Source of the DNA: Acidovorax sp. CCYZU-2555
GTDB lineage: Bacteria; Pseudomonadota; Gammaproteobacteria; Burkholderiales; Burkholderiaceae_C
DNA length: 49,184 bases
Direction: 5' to 3'
Assembly: GCF_018413525.1 (NCBI RefSeq)
Contig: NZ_JAHCDD010000044.1
Coordinates: 1-49,184 of the forward strand
The notes under the pieces are model-generated. The model worked only from the letters and a program-made list of their open reading frames with translations. It was not told where the DNA came from and did no database searches. Below are positions 40,101 through 49,184 of this stretch, one piece after another. Numbering within the stretch: position 1 is the stretch's first letter; each line of letters opens with the position of its first letter. The translations under genes were made by a program, and so were the position numbers.

Positions 40101-41075
40101 GTCGGGCGTGACCATGCGCCAGCTGACCAGGTTGTCGAGCGCCGTGCCCCACAAAACGGCCTTCTTGCCGCCGGCGTTCATCGCGACGTTGCCGCCTATG
40201 CACGACGCTTCGGCAGACGTGGGATCGACCGCGAACACAAAGCCGCCGCGCTCGGCCGCATCGGCCACGCGCTGCGTCACCACGCCGGCTTCGGTCCAGA
40301 TGGTGCCCACTTCCTGGGCCTGACCCGGAATGCGCAACATCTCGACTTCGGTCATGGCCTCGAGCTTCTCGGTGTTGATCACCACGCTGCGCCAGGTCAG
40401 CGGAATCGCGCCGCCGGTGTAACCCGTGCCGCCTCCGCGGGGAATGATGGTCAGTCCGAGTTCGATGCAGCCTTTGACCAGACCGGCCATTTCGGCTTCG
40501 GTATCGGGCGTCAGCACGACAAACGGATATTCGACGCGCCAGTCGGTGGCGTCGGTCACGTGGCTCACGCGCGACAGGCCGTCGAACTTGATGTTGTCCT
40601 TGGCCGTGAGGCGGCGCAGCGTGCGCTGCACGCGCCGGCGCAGCTCGGCGGCGGCTTCGAACGTGGTGTTGAATTCGATGACCGCGCCGCGCGCGGCTTC
40701 GACCAGTTGGCCGACCAGCGTGTCGCGCTCGGCGTCTATGCCGGGCTCACGGCGCTTGTCGATTTCCGCGAGGCGGTGCTGCAGCGCATCTACCAGCGAC
40801 TTGCGCCGCTCGGGGTTGTCGAGCAGGTCGTCCTGCAGATAGGGGTTGCGCTGCACCACCCAGATATCTCCGAGCACCTCGTAGAGCATGCGTGCGGAGC
40901 GGCCCGTGCGGCGCTCTTCGCGCAGCTGATTCAACACGTCCCACATGGACGTGCCCAGCAACCGGATCACGATCTCCCTGTCGGAGAACGAGGTGTAGTT
41001 GTATGGGATTTCTCGGAGACGGGCAGGTTCGGCAGCCTTGGCCATCAAGGCGGCCTGCGCAATCGGAAAGTTCAT
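37164..41075 (-). CDS. Large FAD/Fe-S oxidoreductase (GlcD-GlcF-like fusion, DUF3683 type)
   Basis: This is a 1303-residue protein. The N-terminal ~180 residues ([21 protein letters not shown]) match the DUF3683 extension. A PCMH-type FAD-binding domain follows, with [11 protein letters not shown] at 212-222, then an FAD-oxidase C-terminal domain. Two ferredoxin-like cysteine clusters lie at about 830 ([11 protein letters not shown]) and 897 ([12 protein letters not shown]). Two CCG motifs at about 1078 ([10 protein letters not shown]) and 1198 ([10 protein letters not shown]) close the protein. It thus fuses the flavin and Fe-S/CCG subunits of glycolate/lactate-type dehydrogenases, and probably passes electrons from a hydroxy acid to the quinone pool. 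The substrate is not defined. Confidence 0.93.
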   Translation of the reverse strand: MNFPIAQAALMAKAAEPARLREIPYNYTSFSDREIVIRLLGTSMWDVLNQLREERRTGRSARMLYEVLGDIWVVQRNPYLQDDLLDNPERRKSLVDALQHRLAEIDKRREPGIDAERDTLVGQLVEAARGAVIEFNTTFEAAAELRRRVQRTLRRLTAKDNIKFDGLSRVSHVTDATDWRVEYPFVVLTPDTEAEMAGLVKGCIELGLTIIPRGGGTGYTGGAIPLTWRSVVINTEKLEAMTEVEMLRIPGQAQEVGTIWTEAGVVTQRVADAAERGGFVFAVDPTSAEASCIGGNVAMNAGGKKAVLWGTALDNLVSWRMVTPDAQWLEVTRTDHNMGKIHDVEVATFELRYFEADGKTPVRTETLAIPGKSFRKEGLGKDVTDKFLSGLPGIQKEGCDGLITSARWVVHRMPQHTRTVCMEFFGNAKDAVPSIVEIKDFMFAEQKRSGVLLAGLEHLDDRYLKAVGYATKSKKGNGNLPKMVLLGDIAGDNADDVARVSAEVVRIANSRNGEGFTAVSAEARKKFWLDRKRTAAISRHTNAFKINEDVVIPLPRMAEYTDGIERINIELSLRNKIKLCDALHEFFAHGSLPLGKQDDAGEIPSAELLEDRVQQALELIAGVRTQWAGWLADVETLFPELQDHSLRASWKTQIRAPLAQIFAGGAFKPILDEAQAIHQKVLKGRVWVALHMHAGDGNVHTNIPVNSDNYEMLQTAHEAVARIMVLARRLDGVISGEHGIGITKLEFLTDAELAPFAAYKQRVDPEGRFNKGKLIRDAHLSAVAMRDDGRATRESLMYSDLTNAYTPSFGLMGHESLIMQQSDIGAIADSVKDCLRCGKCKPVCATHVPRASLLYSPRNKILATSLLVEAFLYEEQTRRGVSIKHWQEFEDVADHCTVCHKCANPCPVKIDFGDVTMNMRNLLRKMGKKSFNPGNKLTMTFLNATNPDTIKLMRKAMVGVGFKAQRMAVDLLKSVSRKQTARPTSTVGKAPIKEQVIHFINKKLPGNLPKKTARALLDIENKDYVPIIRNPQTTNAETEAVFYFPGCGSERLFSQVGLATQAMLWHAGVQTVLPPGYLCCGYPQRGSGQFDVADKMITDNRVLFHRVANTLNYLDIKTVVVSCGTCYDQLQGYQFDKIFPGSRIIDIHEFLLEKGITLGQAGGYLYHDPCHTPMKLQDPMKTVKGLMGDQVLKSERCCGESGTLGVSRPDISTQIRFRKEEELLKGQAQLKAAGALDAQDNVKILTSCPSCLQGLSRYGDDLKNGLLEADYIVVEMANKILGENWMPEYVERANAGGIERVLV

Positions 41076-41480
41076 GGGGTGGACCGTGTTGGGCGCTTTT
41101 TTGCGCGCCCTTTGCCATGGGGGTCTAGATTTTAAGCCGCGCAGTGTTACTTGATGCATCCGCGCTGACGATGGCCCCCGGCGCCGCGGGCGTTTGCAGC
41201 AACCACAAACGCGCCAAAAGGAACCGATTCGATGCTGCAGCAATCGGTATTTTCCCTATATTTGCGCGCGTATCAGCCCGGGGCCGTGGCCTAGAATGCG
41301 GTTTCGCCCGCGTTACGGTTCTTTCACATTTTTGCCACGAATTCCGGGCCAACCAGGCCGGTTGCGGGTTTACGCGTTGATGTGACAAGCAGCCTATGCG
41401 CACAATCCATGACACAAATCTGTCACGCCCACTGCCTAGCATGGGCGGATTGTTCTTTCGTTCCGCTTCGAGGAGTTTTC
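41076..41480 (+). promoter_or_regulatory. 405-bp regulatory gap upstream of ugpB, with weak PHO-box-like repeats
   Basis: The gap has no gene on either strand that I can support. Three 11-bp units at 41310-41342 (GCGTTACGGTT, CTTTCACATTT, TTGCCACGAAT) show the spacing of a PHO box, with partial consensus. The inverted repeat TGACA-N6-TGTCA lies at 41410-41425. TAGAAT at 41292 could be a -10. All are weak signals. Confidence 0.3.
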
Positions 41481-42788
41481 ATGAATTTCAAACCATTGGC
41501 CATTGCCGCAGCCATCGCTGCCACCTGTGTGTCCGCCCAAGCCCAGACCGAAATCCAGTGGTGGCATTCGATGACGGCGGTGAACAACGAGTGGGTCAAC
41601 GACCTGGCCAAGCAGTTCAATGAAAGCCAGAAGGAATACAAGATTGTTCCTACTTTCAAGGGCGTGTACGACGAGAGCATGACCGCCGCGATCGCTGCCT
41701 TCCGTTCGGGCAACGCTCCCCACATCCTGCAAGTGTTCGAAGTGGGCACGGCCACGATGATGGCTTCCAAGGGTGCGACCGTGCCCGTGGGCAAGGTCAT
41801 GACCGACGCCGGTCTGAGCTTCGACCCCAAGGCCTACATCCCCGCCGTGGCCGGTTACTACACCGCCCCCAACGGCCAGATGCTGAGCTTCCCGTTCAAC
41901 AGCTCGACCACGATCTTCTATTACAACAAGGACGCCTTCAAGAAGGCCGGCCTGAACCCCGACGTCGCGCCCAAGACCTGGCCCGAAGTGTTCGAAGCTG
42001 CCAAGAAGCTCAAGGCCAGCGGCCACAGCTGCCCCATGACGCTGGCCTGGCAAGGCTGGACCCAGCTCGAGAGCTTCTCGACCTGGCACAACGTCGAGTT
42101 CGCCACCAAGGCCAACGGCATGGGCGGCATGGATTCGCGCATGAAGGTCAACTCGCCGCTGCACGTCAAGCACATCGACAACCTGGGCAAGGCCGCCGCT
42201 GCGGGCGAGTTCGTCTACAAGGGCCGTGCTTCGAGCGCACAAGCCTCGTTCACTTCCGGTGAATGCGCAATGATCCAGACATCGTCGGGCTTCTACGGCG
42301 ACGTGGCGAAGAACGCCAAGTTCAGCTACGCGCTGGCTCCCCTGCCGTACTACCCCGACGTCAAGGGCGCACCGCAGAACACCGTGATCGGCGGCGCTTC
42401 GCTGTGGGTCATGGCCGGCAAGAAGGCCGAAGAGTACAAGGGCGTGGCCAAGTTCTTCGACTTCCTGTCGCAGAGCAAGGTCCAGGCCGCGAGCCACCAG
42501 CGCACCGGCTACCTGCCTGTCACCATGGCTGCCTACGATCTGACCGAAAAATCGGGCTTCTATCAAAAGAACCCCGGCACTGACGTCGCCGTGCAACAGA
42601 TGATCCGCAAGGTCACCGACAACTCGCGCGGCATCCGTCTGGGCAACTATGTGCAGATCCGCACCATCGAGGACGAAGAACTCGAACAAGTGTGGAGCGG
42701 CAAGAAGTCGGGCAAGGAAGCCCTGGACTCCATCGTCAAGCGTGGCGACGAATTGCTGGTGCGTTTCGAACGCGCCAACAAGAAGTAA
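41481..42788 (+). CDS. ugpB: sn-Glycerol-3-phosphate periplasmic binding protein UgpB
   Basis: This 435-residue receptor has a signal peptide of about 21 residues (MNFKPLAIAAAIAATCVSAQA). The mature protein starts TEIQWWHSMTAVNNEWVNDL, and the family block FPFNSSTTIFYYNKDAFKKAG is present. It delivers glycerol-3-phosphate or glycerophosphodiesters to UgpAEC. GAGGAG is 6 nt upstream of the ATG. The following genes ugpA, E, C and Q complete the system. Codons are C-rich, as expected for an abundant protein. Confidence 0.95.
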   Translation: MNFKPLAIAAAIAATCVSAQAQTEIQWWHSMTAVNNEWVNDLAKQFNESQKEYKIVPTFKGVYDESMTAAIAAFRSGNAPHILQVFEVGTATMMASKGATVPVGKVMTDAGLSFDPKAYIPAVAGYYTAPNGQMLSFPFNSSTTIFYYNKDAFKKAGLNPDVAPKTWPEVFEAAKKLKASGHSCPMTLAWQGWTQLESFSTWHNVEFATKANGMGGMDSRMKVNSPLHVKHIDNLGKAAAAGEFVYKGRASSAQASFTSGECAMIQTSSGFYGDVAKNAKFSYALAPLPYYPDVKGAPQNTVIGGASLWVMAGKKAEEYKGVAKFFDFLSQSKVQAASHQRTGYLPVTMAAYDLTEKSGFYQKNPGTDVAVQQMIRKVTDNSRGIRLGNYVQIRTIEDEELEQVWSGKKSGKEALDSIVKRGDELLVRFERANKK

Positions 42789-42805
42789 GCAATTTATACA
42801 AGGCT

Positions 42806-42836
42806 AAACCCCTATATTTGACGATATAGCGGGTTT
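42806..42836 (+). other. Hairpin downstream of ugpB
   Basis: AAACCC-CTATAT (42806-42817) pairs with ATATAG-(C)-GGGTTT (42824-42836), a 12-bp stem with one bulged C and loop TTGACG, starting 18 nt past the ugpB stop. It probably stabilises the ugpB message 3' end. Confidence 0.6.
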
Positions 42837-42957
42837 TACGCTGGCACAGCGGCTGCCAGCTAGGCACAATACGCGCATATTCGCTGGATTAAGCGCTTCG
42901 ACTCGGTTCGTTTAGATTCGCTTTTCACACCCAAGGTGGCCGGCGCCTTCCAATCCT

Positions 42958-42993
42958 CCGAATCCCAAGACAAGGGGTTCGGCGGTTTTTTTT
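42958..42993 (+). terminator. Terminator/attenuator between ugpB and ugpA
   Basis: CCGAATCCC (42958-42966) pairs with GGGGTTCGG (42974-42982) through one T-G pair, loop AAGACAA, followed after three bases by eight T. It ends 14 nt before the ugpA start, so partial termination would lower permease expression relative to the binding protein. Confidence 0.7.
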
Positions 42994-43007
42994 GTTTGTG
43001 AATCCCC

Positions 43008-43889
43008 ATGGAAAAACGCGTACTTTTCCGCTCGACATGGTTGCCCTGGGTGCTGTTGCTGCCCCAGCTGCTGATCATTGGTATCTTCTTCTTCTGGCCC
43101 GCGGCCCAGGCCGTGCTCCAGTCGTTCCAGATCGAAGATGCCTTCGGCATGAGCACGGAATGGGTGGGTCTGGAGAACTTCGCCAACCTGCTGGACGATC
43201 CGACCTACCTCAATTCCTTCATGCGCACCGCACTGTTCTCGGTGCTGGTGGCGGGCCTGGGGATAGCAATCTCGCTGATCCTGGCGATCTTTGCCGACCG
43301 CATCGTGCGCGCGGCCATGCTCTACAAGACGCTGCTGATCGTCCCATACGCCGTGGCACCCGTGATCGCCGGCGTGCTGTGGATGTTCATGTTCTCGCCC
43401 TCGCTGGGCGTGGTCGCCCATTACCTGGGCGAGCTGGGCTACAACTGGAACCACATCATGAACGAAGGCCAGGCGATGGCGCTGGTCGTTCTGGCTTCGG
43501 TGTGGAAGCAGATCTCGTACAACTTCCTGTTTTTCCTGGCCGGCCTGCAGTCGATTCCCAAATCGCTGATCGAAGCCGCATCGATCGATGGTGCCGGCCC
43601 ATGGCGCCGCTTCTGGAACATCCAGCTGCCGCTGCTGTCGCCGACCACCTTCTTCCTGCTGGTGATCAACATCGTCTACGCGTTCTTCGATACCTTCGGC
43701 ATCATTGACGCAGCGACCGCCGGCGGCCCTGGCCAGTCGACCTCGATCCTGGTCTACAAGGTCTATCAGGACGGCTTCAAGTCGCTGGACCTGGGCAGCT
43801 CCGCAGCCCAATCCGTGATCCTGATGATCATCGTGGTGGCCCTGACGGTGGTGCAGTTCCGCTACGTCGAAAAGAAGGTGCAGTACTGA
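43008..43889 (+). CDS. ugpA: sn-Glycerol-3-phosphate ABC transporter permease UgpA
   Basis: This 293-residue permease has about six hydrophobic segments, the first at about 12-34. The EAA loop [22 protein letters not shown] contacts UgpC. The conserved [15 protein letters not shown] segment of the UgpA/MalF class is present. It follows ugpB behind a terminator-like element and precedes ugpE by 45 bases. Confidence 0.95.
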   Translation: MEKRVLFRSTWLPWVLLLPQLLIIGIFFFWPAAQAVLQSFQIEDAFGMSTEWVGLENFANLLDDPTYLNSFMRTALFSVLVAGLGIAISLILAIFADRIVRAAMLYKTLLIVPYAVAPVIAGVLWMFMFSPSLGVVAHYLGELGYNWNHIMNEGQAMALVVLASVWKQISYNFLFFLAGLQSIPKSLIEAASIDGAGPWRRFWNIQLPLLSPTTFFLLVINIVYAFFDTFGIIDAATAGGPGQSTSILVYKVYQDGFKSLDLGSSAAQSVILMIIVVALTVVQFRYVEKKVQY

Positions 43890-43934
43890 TGTCCGCCCTC
43901 TCTACCGCACCTGTTTTGAATCTGGAGTCCTCCC

Positions 43935-44783
43935 ATGGTTGACCGCCGTCCCTGGATCACCATCCTCTCGCACCTCGTGTTGATCGTGGGCGTGCTGATC
44001 GTGGCCTTCCCCCTGTACCTGGCCTTTGTCGCGTCCACGCATACCGCGGATGCGATCGTCCAGTCGCCCATGCCCCTGCTGCCCGGCGCCCACCTCTGGG
44101 AAAACTACCAGGCCGCGCTGTTCGGCTCGGGCAAGCTGGGCTCGAACACCAACGTCATGCACATGATGTGGGTCAGCTTCATGACCGCGATGATCATCAC
44201 CGTCGGCAAGATTGCGATCTCGCTGCTGTCGGCGTTTGCCATCGTCTACTTCCGCTTCCCCTTCAAGATGCTGTGCTTCTGGGCCATCTTCCTGACGCTG
44301 ATGCTGCCCGTCGAAGTGCGTATCTTGCCGACCTACAAGGTCGTGGCTGAACTGGGCATGCTCAACAGCTACGCCGGCCTGACGCTGCCGCTGATCGCTT
44401 CGGCCACGGCCACCTTCCTGTTCCGCCAGTTCTTCCTGACGGTACCGGACGAGCTGGTCGAAGCCGCGCGCATCGACGGCGCCGGCCCCATGCGCTTCTT
44501 CAAGGATGTGCTGGTGCCGCTGTCCAAGACTTCGGTCGCCGCACTGTTCGTGATCCAGTTCATCTATGGCTGGAACCAGTACCTGTGGCCGCTGCTGATG
44601 ACGACCAGCGAAGACATGTACCCGGTGGTCATCGGTATCAAGCGCATGCTTGCCGGTGGTGAAGCCGCGGTGGATTGGAACATCGTGATGGCCACCGCCA
44701 TTGTCGCCATGCTGCCGCCCGCGGCGGTGGTGATGTTGATGCAAAAGTGGTTCGTAAAGGGCTTGGTGGATACCGAGAAATAA
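43935..44783 (+). CDS. ugpE: sn-Glycerol-3-phosphate ABC transporter permease UgpE
   Basis: This 282-residue permease has six hydrophobic segments and the EAA loop EAARIDGAGPMRFFKDVLVPLS. The motif WNQYLWPLL in the penultimate helix region is typical of UgpE. It forms the heterodimeric channel with UgpA. TGGAG lies 7 nt upstream of the ATG. Confidence 0.95.
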   Translation: MVDRRPWITILSHLVLIVGVLIVAFPLYLAFVASTHTADAIVQSPMPLLPGAHLWENYQAALFGSGKLGSNTNVMHMMWVSFMTAMIITVGKIAISLLSAFAIVYFRFPFKMLCFWAIFLTLMLPVEVRILPTYKVVAELGMLNSYAGLTLPLIASATATFLFRQFFLTVPDELVEAARIDGAGPMRFFKDVLVPLSKTSVAALFVIQFIYGWNQYLWPLLMTTSEDMYPVVIGIKRMLAGGEAAVDWNIVMATAIVAMLPPAAVVMLMQKWFVKGLVDTEK

Positions 44784-44833
44784 GCCCAGCACCGCTCCTT
44801 TTGAACCTCTGAACGATCTGAACGAATACTCCC

Positions 44834-45844
<1,011 letters not shown>

Positions 45845-45857
45845 ACTGCACCCTGCA

Positions 45858-45882
45858 AGAGAGCCCAAGCGGCTCTCTTTTT
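45858..45882 (+). terminator. Terminator between ugpC and ugpQ
   Basis: An 8-bp stem AGAGAGCC/GGCTCTCT (45858-45865 with 45871-45878), loop CAAGC, is followed by T residues. It lies 14 nt past the ugpC stop, so ugpQ may depend on read-through or its own promoter. Confidence 0.75.
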
Positions 45883-45912
45883 ACGTTCCCCGTCATTTTC
45901 AATGGATTAGCG

Positions 45913-46668
45913 ATGACCGCCCCCTCGAACTCCTGGCCCTATCCCCGCTGGATTGCCCACCGCGGCGCAGGAAAGCTCGCGCCCGAGAACACCATGAGCG
46001 CCTTCCGCCTGGGCGCGGCCCATGGCTGGCGCATGTTCGAATGCGACGCCAAGCTCAGCAGCGACGGCGTGCCCTTCCTGCTGCACGACGCGACGCTGGA
46101 GCGCACCACCAACGGCCGGGGCACGGGCAGCGACCTGAGCCTGGGCGAGATCGCCCAGCTCGACGCCGGCAGCTGGCATTCGCGCGCCTACGCGGGCGAA
46201 GCCCTGCCCACGCTCGAAGCGCTGGCGCGCTGGTGCCTGGCCAACCATTTCTGCCTCAACGTCGAAATCAAGCCCACTCCCGGCCAGGAAGCCGAAACCG
46301 GCCGCGTGGTCGCCGAGCTGATGGCCCGCATCTGGCCGCGCGACGCCGTGCAGCCCCTCTTCAGCTCGTTCAAGCCCGAAGCGCTGCAAGCCGCCCAGCA
46401 AGCCGCGCCGCATATCCCGCGCGCGCTGCTGGTCGACAAGTTCGCCGCGGACGATGCCGACTTCGCCATTGCACAAGACCTGGGCTGCGTGGCCATGGTG
46501 TTCAACCATGCGCTGTGGGATGCCGCACGCGTCGCACAGGTGCACGGCCTGGGCATGCGCTGCGTCAGCTACACCGTCAACGACGAGTGGGCCGTGCAAC
46601 GGCTGCTCGATCTGGGCACGGACGGGATCATCAGCGACAGGGTGGATCTGTTCAGCCCGGCAGCGTAA
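45913..46668 (+). CDS. ugpQ: Glycerophosphodiester phosphodiesterase UgpQ
   Basis: This 251-residue cytoplasmic enzyme cleaves glycerophosphodiesters to glycerol-3-phosphate and an alcohol. The GDPD core has AHRGAGKLAPENTMSAF near the N-terminus (His and Asn of the active site), then FECDAKLSSDG and LLHDATLERTTNGRG. The C-terminal SYTVNDEW motif is present. No signal peptide is seen. The ATG at 45913 lacks a strong Shine-Dalgarno. It acts after UgpBAEC import. Confidence 0.95.
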   Translation: MTAPSNSWPYPRWIAHRGAGKLAPENTMSAFRLGAAHGWRMFECDAKLSSDGVPFLLHDATLERTTNGRGTGSDLSLGEIAQLDAGSWHSRAYAGEALPTLEALARWCLANHFCLNVEIKPTPGQEAETGRVVAELMARIWPRDAVQPLFSSFKPEALQAAQQAAPHIPRALLVDKFAADDADFAIAQDLGCVAMVFNHALWDAARVAQVHGLGMRCVSYTVNDEWAVQRLLDLGTDGIISDRVDLFSPAA

Positions 46669-46671
46669 ATA

Positions 46672-46760
46672 GCCCCCACGCTTGCCCAGCTCGCTGCACC
46701 TACGCGGGGCCGCCCCCAGGGGGGCCGTCCGCCGCCTTGGGGCGGCCCGGCGGCGGCGGT
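46672..46760. repeat. GC-rich intergenic palindromic element downstream of ugpQ
   Basis: The stretch contains GGCCGCCCCC-AGGGGGGCCG and CCGCC-TTGGGGCGG-type palindromes. It resembles, from recall, the C-rich elements scattered between genes in Comamonadaceae and the one at 18300-18395. Confidence 0.45.
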
Positions 46761-46784
46761 TAACTCTCTTCTTGGAGTTGAAAG

Positions 46785-46812
46785 AAAAATCCCGGCCAAG
46801 GCCGGGATTTTT
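46785..46812. terminator. Bidirectional terminator between ugpQ and the amidohydrolase gene
   Basis: The 12-bp perfect stem AAAAATCCCGGC/GCCGGGATTTTT has loop CAAG and is flanked by A and T runs, so it can end transcription from both converging genes. Confidence 0.88.
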
Positions 46813-46828
46813 CATGGGTGTCTGAAAC

Positions 46829-47728
46829 TCAGACCGCGCCAGCCAGCGGCAGCTGCGCGCGCACATAGTCGGCCACGCCCTGCATCACCTTGTCCAGATG
46901 CGCCTGCAGCGGCGCGAAGCCCGCATTCGGCGCGCGCGTGTCCTCGTCCATATAGATGGGACGGCGGATCTCGATCTGCAGGCTGTGGCGATTGAGCTGC
47001 GGCTGGCCTATGCGGCCTATCAGCTCCACGCCCTTGTACGGCTCGTTGTAGGCCACGCTGTAGCCCCCGGCCTGCAGCAGTTCGCCGACCAGGCGAATGA
47101 ACTCGGGCGCGCAGGTCGTGCCGTCGCGGTCGCCGAGCACGAAGTCGGCGAGCGTGGCGTCCGTGCGGCCCAGGCGCCGGTAGACGTCGTTGGGCATCGA
47201 ATGCAGGTTCAGATGCCAGACGCCGCCGAAACGCGCGACGCTGGCGTCGATCGCCTGCTGCAGCGCCGCATGATAGGGTTGCCAGTAATGCCGCAGCCGC
47301 GACTGCACTTCGGCGACGCTGAGCTTGCGGTCGTAGAGCGGCGTGGCCTGGCCGTCGCGCACGATGCGCTGCCAGATCAGTCCCAGCCCCTGGCGCGTCT
47401 TGACGCCGGGTGCGAGCGGCGACGGCCAGGCTGTGGCCAGCTGCGCGGGGTCTATGTCGTCGGCCGAACGGTTGACATCGATGTAGGTGCGCGGAAACGT
47501 CGCCGCAAGCAGCGTCGCGCCATGCGCGGGCCAGCGCTGCCAGAGCTTGTGCACATCGGTGTCTTCACCGCGGCGCAGCAGCGCCATGTCGACACAGTGA
47601 CCGAAGTCGGCGGGATAGGCCGTGCCGCTGTGCGGCGAATCGCAGACCAGCGGCAGCGCGGCCGCGCTCGGCGCGAAGACCTCGACCGGAGTATCCGGCC
47701 GCGGCTGCAAGAAGTCAGGCAAAGGCAT
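46829..47728 (-). CDS. N-formylglutamate amidohydrolase family protein
   Basis: This 299-residue protein has the FGase-family N-terminal block VCDSPHSGTAYP and the GEDTDVHKLW segment. Further conserved pieces are RTYIDVNR and WHLNLHSMP. In histidine degradation the enzyme hydrolyses N-formylglutamate to glutamate and formate. No other hut gene is nearby, so a related N-acyl amino acid may be the substrate. The ATG at 47728 overlaps the stop of the upstream Bug gene by one base (TGATG), so translation is coupled. Confidence 0.9.
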   Translation of the reverse strand: MPLPDFLQPRPDTPVEVFAPSAAALPLVCDSPHSGTAYPADFGHCVDMALLRRGEDTDVHKLWQRWPAHGATLLAATFPRTYIDVNRSADDIDPAQLATAWPSPLAPGVKTRQGLGLIWQRIVRDGQATPLYDRKLSVAEVQSRLRHYWQPYHAALQQAIDASVARFGGVWHLNLHSMPNDVYRRLGRTDATLADFVLGDRDGTTCAPEFIRLVGELLQAGGYSVAYNEPYKGVELIGRIGQPQLNRHSLQIEIRRPIYMDEDTRAPNAGFAPLQAHLDKVMQGVADYVRAQLPLAGAV

Positions 47729-48711
47729 CAATCGAGCTTGATGTTGGCGCGCTTGGCAACGGCCGTGTAGCGGTCGATGGCGGCGGTGATCTGCTTGCTG
47801 AACTCGGCCGGCGTATTGCCCATGGATTCGCCCGAGATGCCTTTTTGCTTCTCGAGGTAGTCGGGCATGGCCATGACCTTGTGCGCCGCGGCGTTGAGCT
47901 TGGCGATGATGGCCGGCGGCGTGCCCGCGGGCGCGACCAGGCCGAACCAGCCGCCGTCGCCCATGCCGGGATAGCCCAGTTCGGTGTAGGTGGGCACATC
48001 GGGCAGCACGTCGCTGCGCTTGAGCGCGAGCACGGCCAGCGGGCGCAGCTTGCCCGACTTGATGTGCGGCAGCGTCGACGGCAGGTTGTCGGTCATTGCC
48101 GTGACCTGGCCCGCGAGCGCATCGTTGATCGCCTGGCCCGCACCCTTGTAGGGGATGTGCAGCATGTTGATGCCTGCCAGGTTCATGAAGTTCTCGATGT
48201 TCGCATGGCCCAGCGAACCGTTGCCGGGCGAGGCAAAGGTGTACTTGCCGGGCTCGGCCTTGGCCAGCGCGATGAATTCCTTCATGGTCTTGGCCGGCAC
48301 GCTGTTGTGGATCACGAACACGCTGGGCACGGACATCACATTGGTGATCGGCGCGAAATCCTTGACCGCGTCATAGGGCAACTTGGCCATGATGGCCGGG
48401 TTCGCGCCATGCGTGGACACGGTCGCCATGCCTATGGTGTAGCCGTCGGGAGCGGCCTTGGCGATCGCATCGGCGCCGATGGAGCCGCCCGCACCGCCGC
48501 GGTTCTCGACCACCACGGCCTTGCCCAGCACCTGGCCCATCTTGTCGGCCAGCAGGCGCGCGACCATATCGGTAGAACCACCGGCGCCGAACGGCACGAT
48601 CAGACGCAGCGGACGGTTGGGGTAATCGGCCTGGGCATGGGCCAGGGGCGCGAGCAGGGCGGTCGCAGCGCAGGCTGCAAGGCTGGACAACAGGGTTCTA
48701 CGCAGGGCCAT
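47728..48711 (-). CDS. Bug/TctC family periplasmic binding protein
   Basis: This 327-residue tricarboxylate-binding-receptor-like protein has a signal peptide of about 26 residues (MALRRTLLSSLAACAATALLAPLAHA). The mature start is typical: YPNRPLRLIVPFGAGGSTDMVAR. The family loop VVENRGGAGGSIGADAIAKAAPDGYT follows. Bug proteins are greatly expanded in Burkholderiales and bind small carboxylates or amino acids. No TctAB permease is adjacent. Its coupling to the amidohydrolase suggests a formylated or acylated amino acid as ligand. GAGAGGAT precedes the ATG. Confidence 0.93.
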   Translation of the reverse strand: MALRRTLLSSLAACAATALLAPLAHAQADYPNRPLRLIVPFGAGGSTDMVARLLADKMGQVLGKAVVVENRGGAGGSIGADAIAKAAPDGYTIGMATVSTHGANPAIMAKLPYDAVKDFAPITNVMSVPSVFVIHNSVPAKTMKEFIALAKAEPGKYTFASPGNGSLGHANIENFMNLAGINMLHIPYKGAGQAINDALAGQVTAMTDNLPSTLPHIKSGKLRPLAVLALKRSDVLPDVPTYTELGYPGMGDGGWFGLVAPAGTPPAIIAKLNAAAHKVMAMPDYLEKQKGISGESMGNTPAEFSKQITAAIDRYTAVAKRANIKLD

Positions 48712-48800
48712 GGGGGGAAATCCTCTCGGGGGATGTGGTTCGAAGCCGCCATTCTGGACAGCCCGTGCCACGGCGAAAAGAGACAAAATGACACGCAACT

Positions 48801-48818
48801 ATTACCAACCGTCATAAT
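48801..48818. promoter_or_regulatory. Candidate LysR operator in the divergent gap
   Basis: ATTA-N10-TAAT forms a short dyad just before the LysR gene and opposite the Bug gene, with a T-N11-A within it. This is the usual place and shape for a LysR-type site, but the motif is short. Confidence 0.3.
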
Positions 48819-48828
48819 TGCCCGCGCC

Positions 48829-49184
48829 ATGCGCATGCACTCCCCTTCTCTCTCCGAACTGCACGCTTTCGCGACCGCGGCGCGCCTGGGCAATTTCTCG
48901 CTCGCAGCCGATGACCTGCATGTCACCCAGGGCGCGATCAGCCGCGCCATCGCCCGGCTCGAAGAGCATCTGGGCCTGGCCTTGTTCGAGCGCCACGGCC
49001 GGCACAGCGTGCTCACGGCCGCGGGGCGCAGCTATCTCGACGCGGTAGGCCCGGCCATCGTGACCATAGAGTCGGCATCGGCCCAGCTGCGCCGCCCGCA
49101 TGCGGGCGCGCAGCTGCGGCTGTCGGTCACGCCCACGCTGTTCAGCCATTGGCTCATTCCGCGGCTGCCCGATTTCAACGCGCG
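48829..49184 (+). CDS. LysR family transcriptional regulator (3'-partial)
   Basis: The first 118 residues are present. The N-terminal winged HTH is clear (LSELHAFATAARLGNFSLAA, VTQGAISRAIARLEEHLG, LFERHGRHSVLTAAG), followed by the start of the effector-binding domain. It is cut by the window end. It is divergent from the Bug-amidohydrolase pair and probably controls it. A second ATG two codons on (48835) is an alternative start. Confidence 0.95.
   Translation, partial: MRMHSPSLSELHAFATAARLGNFSLAADDLHVTQGAISRAIARLEEHLGLALFERHGRHSVLTAAGRSYLDAVGPAIVTIESASAQLRRPHAGAQLRLSVTPTLFSHWLIPRLPDFNA

Noticed and set aside
37563-41135. A 1190-codon open frame on the plus strand opposite the large oxidoreductase
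   Set aside because: It is a composition artefact of GC-rich coding DNA: Ala/Arg/His/Val-rich, no motifs, while the minus-strand gene has clear flavin and Fe-S motifs.

Overview
The window is dense, GC-rich chromosomal DNA of a betaproteobacterium, most likely a member of the Comamonadaceae (Comamonas/Acidovorax/Delftia type). This rests on gene content and order: hrcA, nadK, recN, rapZ; mutM, TPR protein, lolB, ispE, tRNA-Gln, prs, rplY, pth; and the ubiE, ubiJ, ubiB cluster. Bug-type binding proteins and short GC-rich intergenic palindromes point the same way. The genus cannot be fixed from this window. No insertion sequence, prophage, CRISPR array or replication origin was seen, so this is mainly core chromosome with a few accessory transport and sensory genes.

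Region 1 (1-3.5 kb) is a sensory block. It holds the C-terminal part of a giant kinase/ATPase/GAF/histidine-kinase fusion, a translationally coupled REC-PAS-histidine kinase, and a convergent LuxR-type regulator with a degenerate receiver domain. Region 2 (3.6-8.3 kb) has a CAU-anticodon tRNA, hrcA, and divergent nadK-recN-rapZ. Region 3 (8.3-12.3 kb, minus strand) carries mutM and a dynamin-like GTPase coupled to mutY. Region 4 (12.4-18.3 kb, plus strand) is the TPR protein-lolB-ispE-tRNA-Gln-prs-rplY-pth run, covering envelope lipoprotein sorting, isoprenoid precursors, PRPP synthesis and translation. A small 2[4Fe-4S] ferredoxin follows on the minus strand.

Region 5 (18.8-24.1 kb) is a five-gene peptide-type ABC importer operon with the binding protein last, followed by a LysE-type exporter on the minus strand. 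Region 6 (24.9-30.3 kb, minus strand) reads FmdB-type protein, DUF502 protein, aspS, terminator, nudB, EEP hydrolase, folE, BLUF blue-light sensor. It combines two early folate-pathway enzymes with a flavin photoreceptor. Region 7 (30.4-41.1 kb, minus strand) starts with a 1303-residue flavin/Fe-S oxidoreductase and continues with a HIT protein, a DUF971 protein, ubiE, a Tim44-like membrane protein, ubiJ, ubiB and a sodium:solute symporter; ubiquinone biosynthesis is the common theme.

Region 8 (41.5-46.7 kb) is a complete glycerol-3-phosphate/glycerophosphodiester uptake operon, ugpBAECQ, with hairpins and terminator-like elements between cistrons that probably set relative expression. Region 9 (46.8-49.2 kb) has an N-formylglutamate amidohydrolase coupled to a Bug-type periplasmic binding protein, with a divergent LysR regulator cut off by the window end.

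No clearly unprecedented multi-gene system was found. The most interesting leads are the folE-BLUF pair, the pseudo-receiver regulator beside the kinase pair, the dynamin-like GTPase coupled to mutY, the Tim44-like protein inside the ubi cluster, and several intergenic RNA-structure elements.
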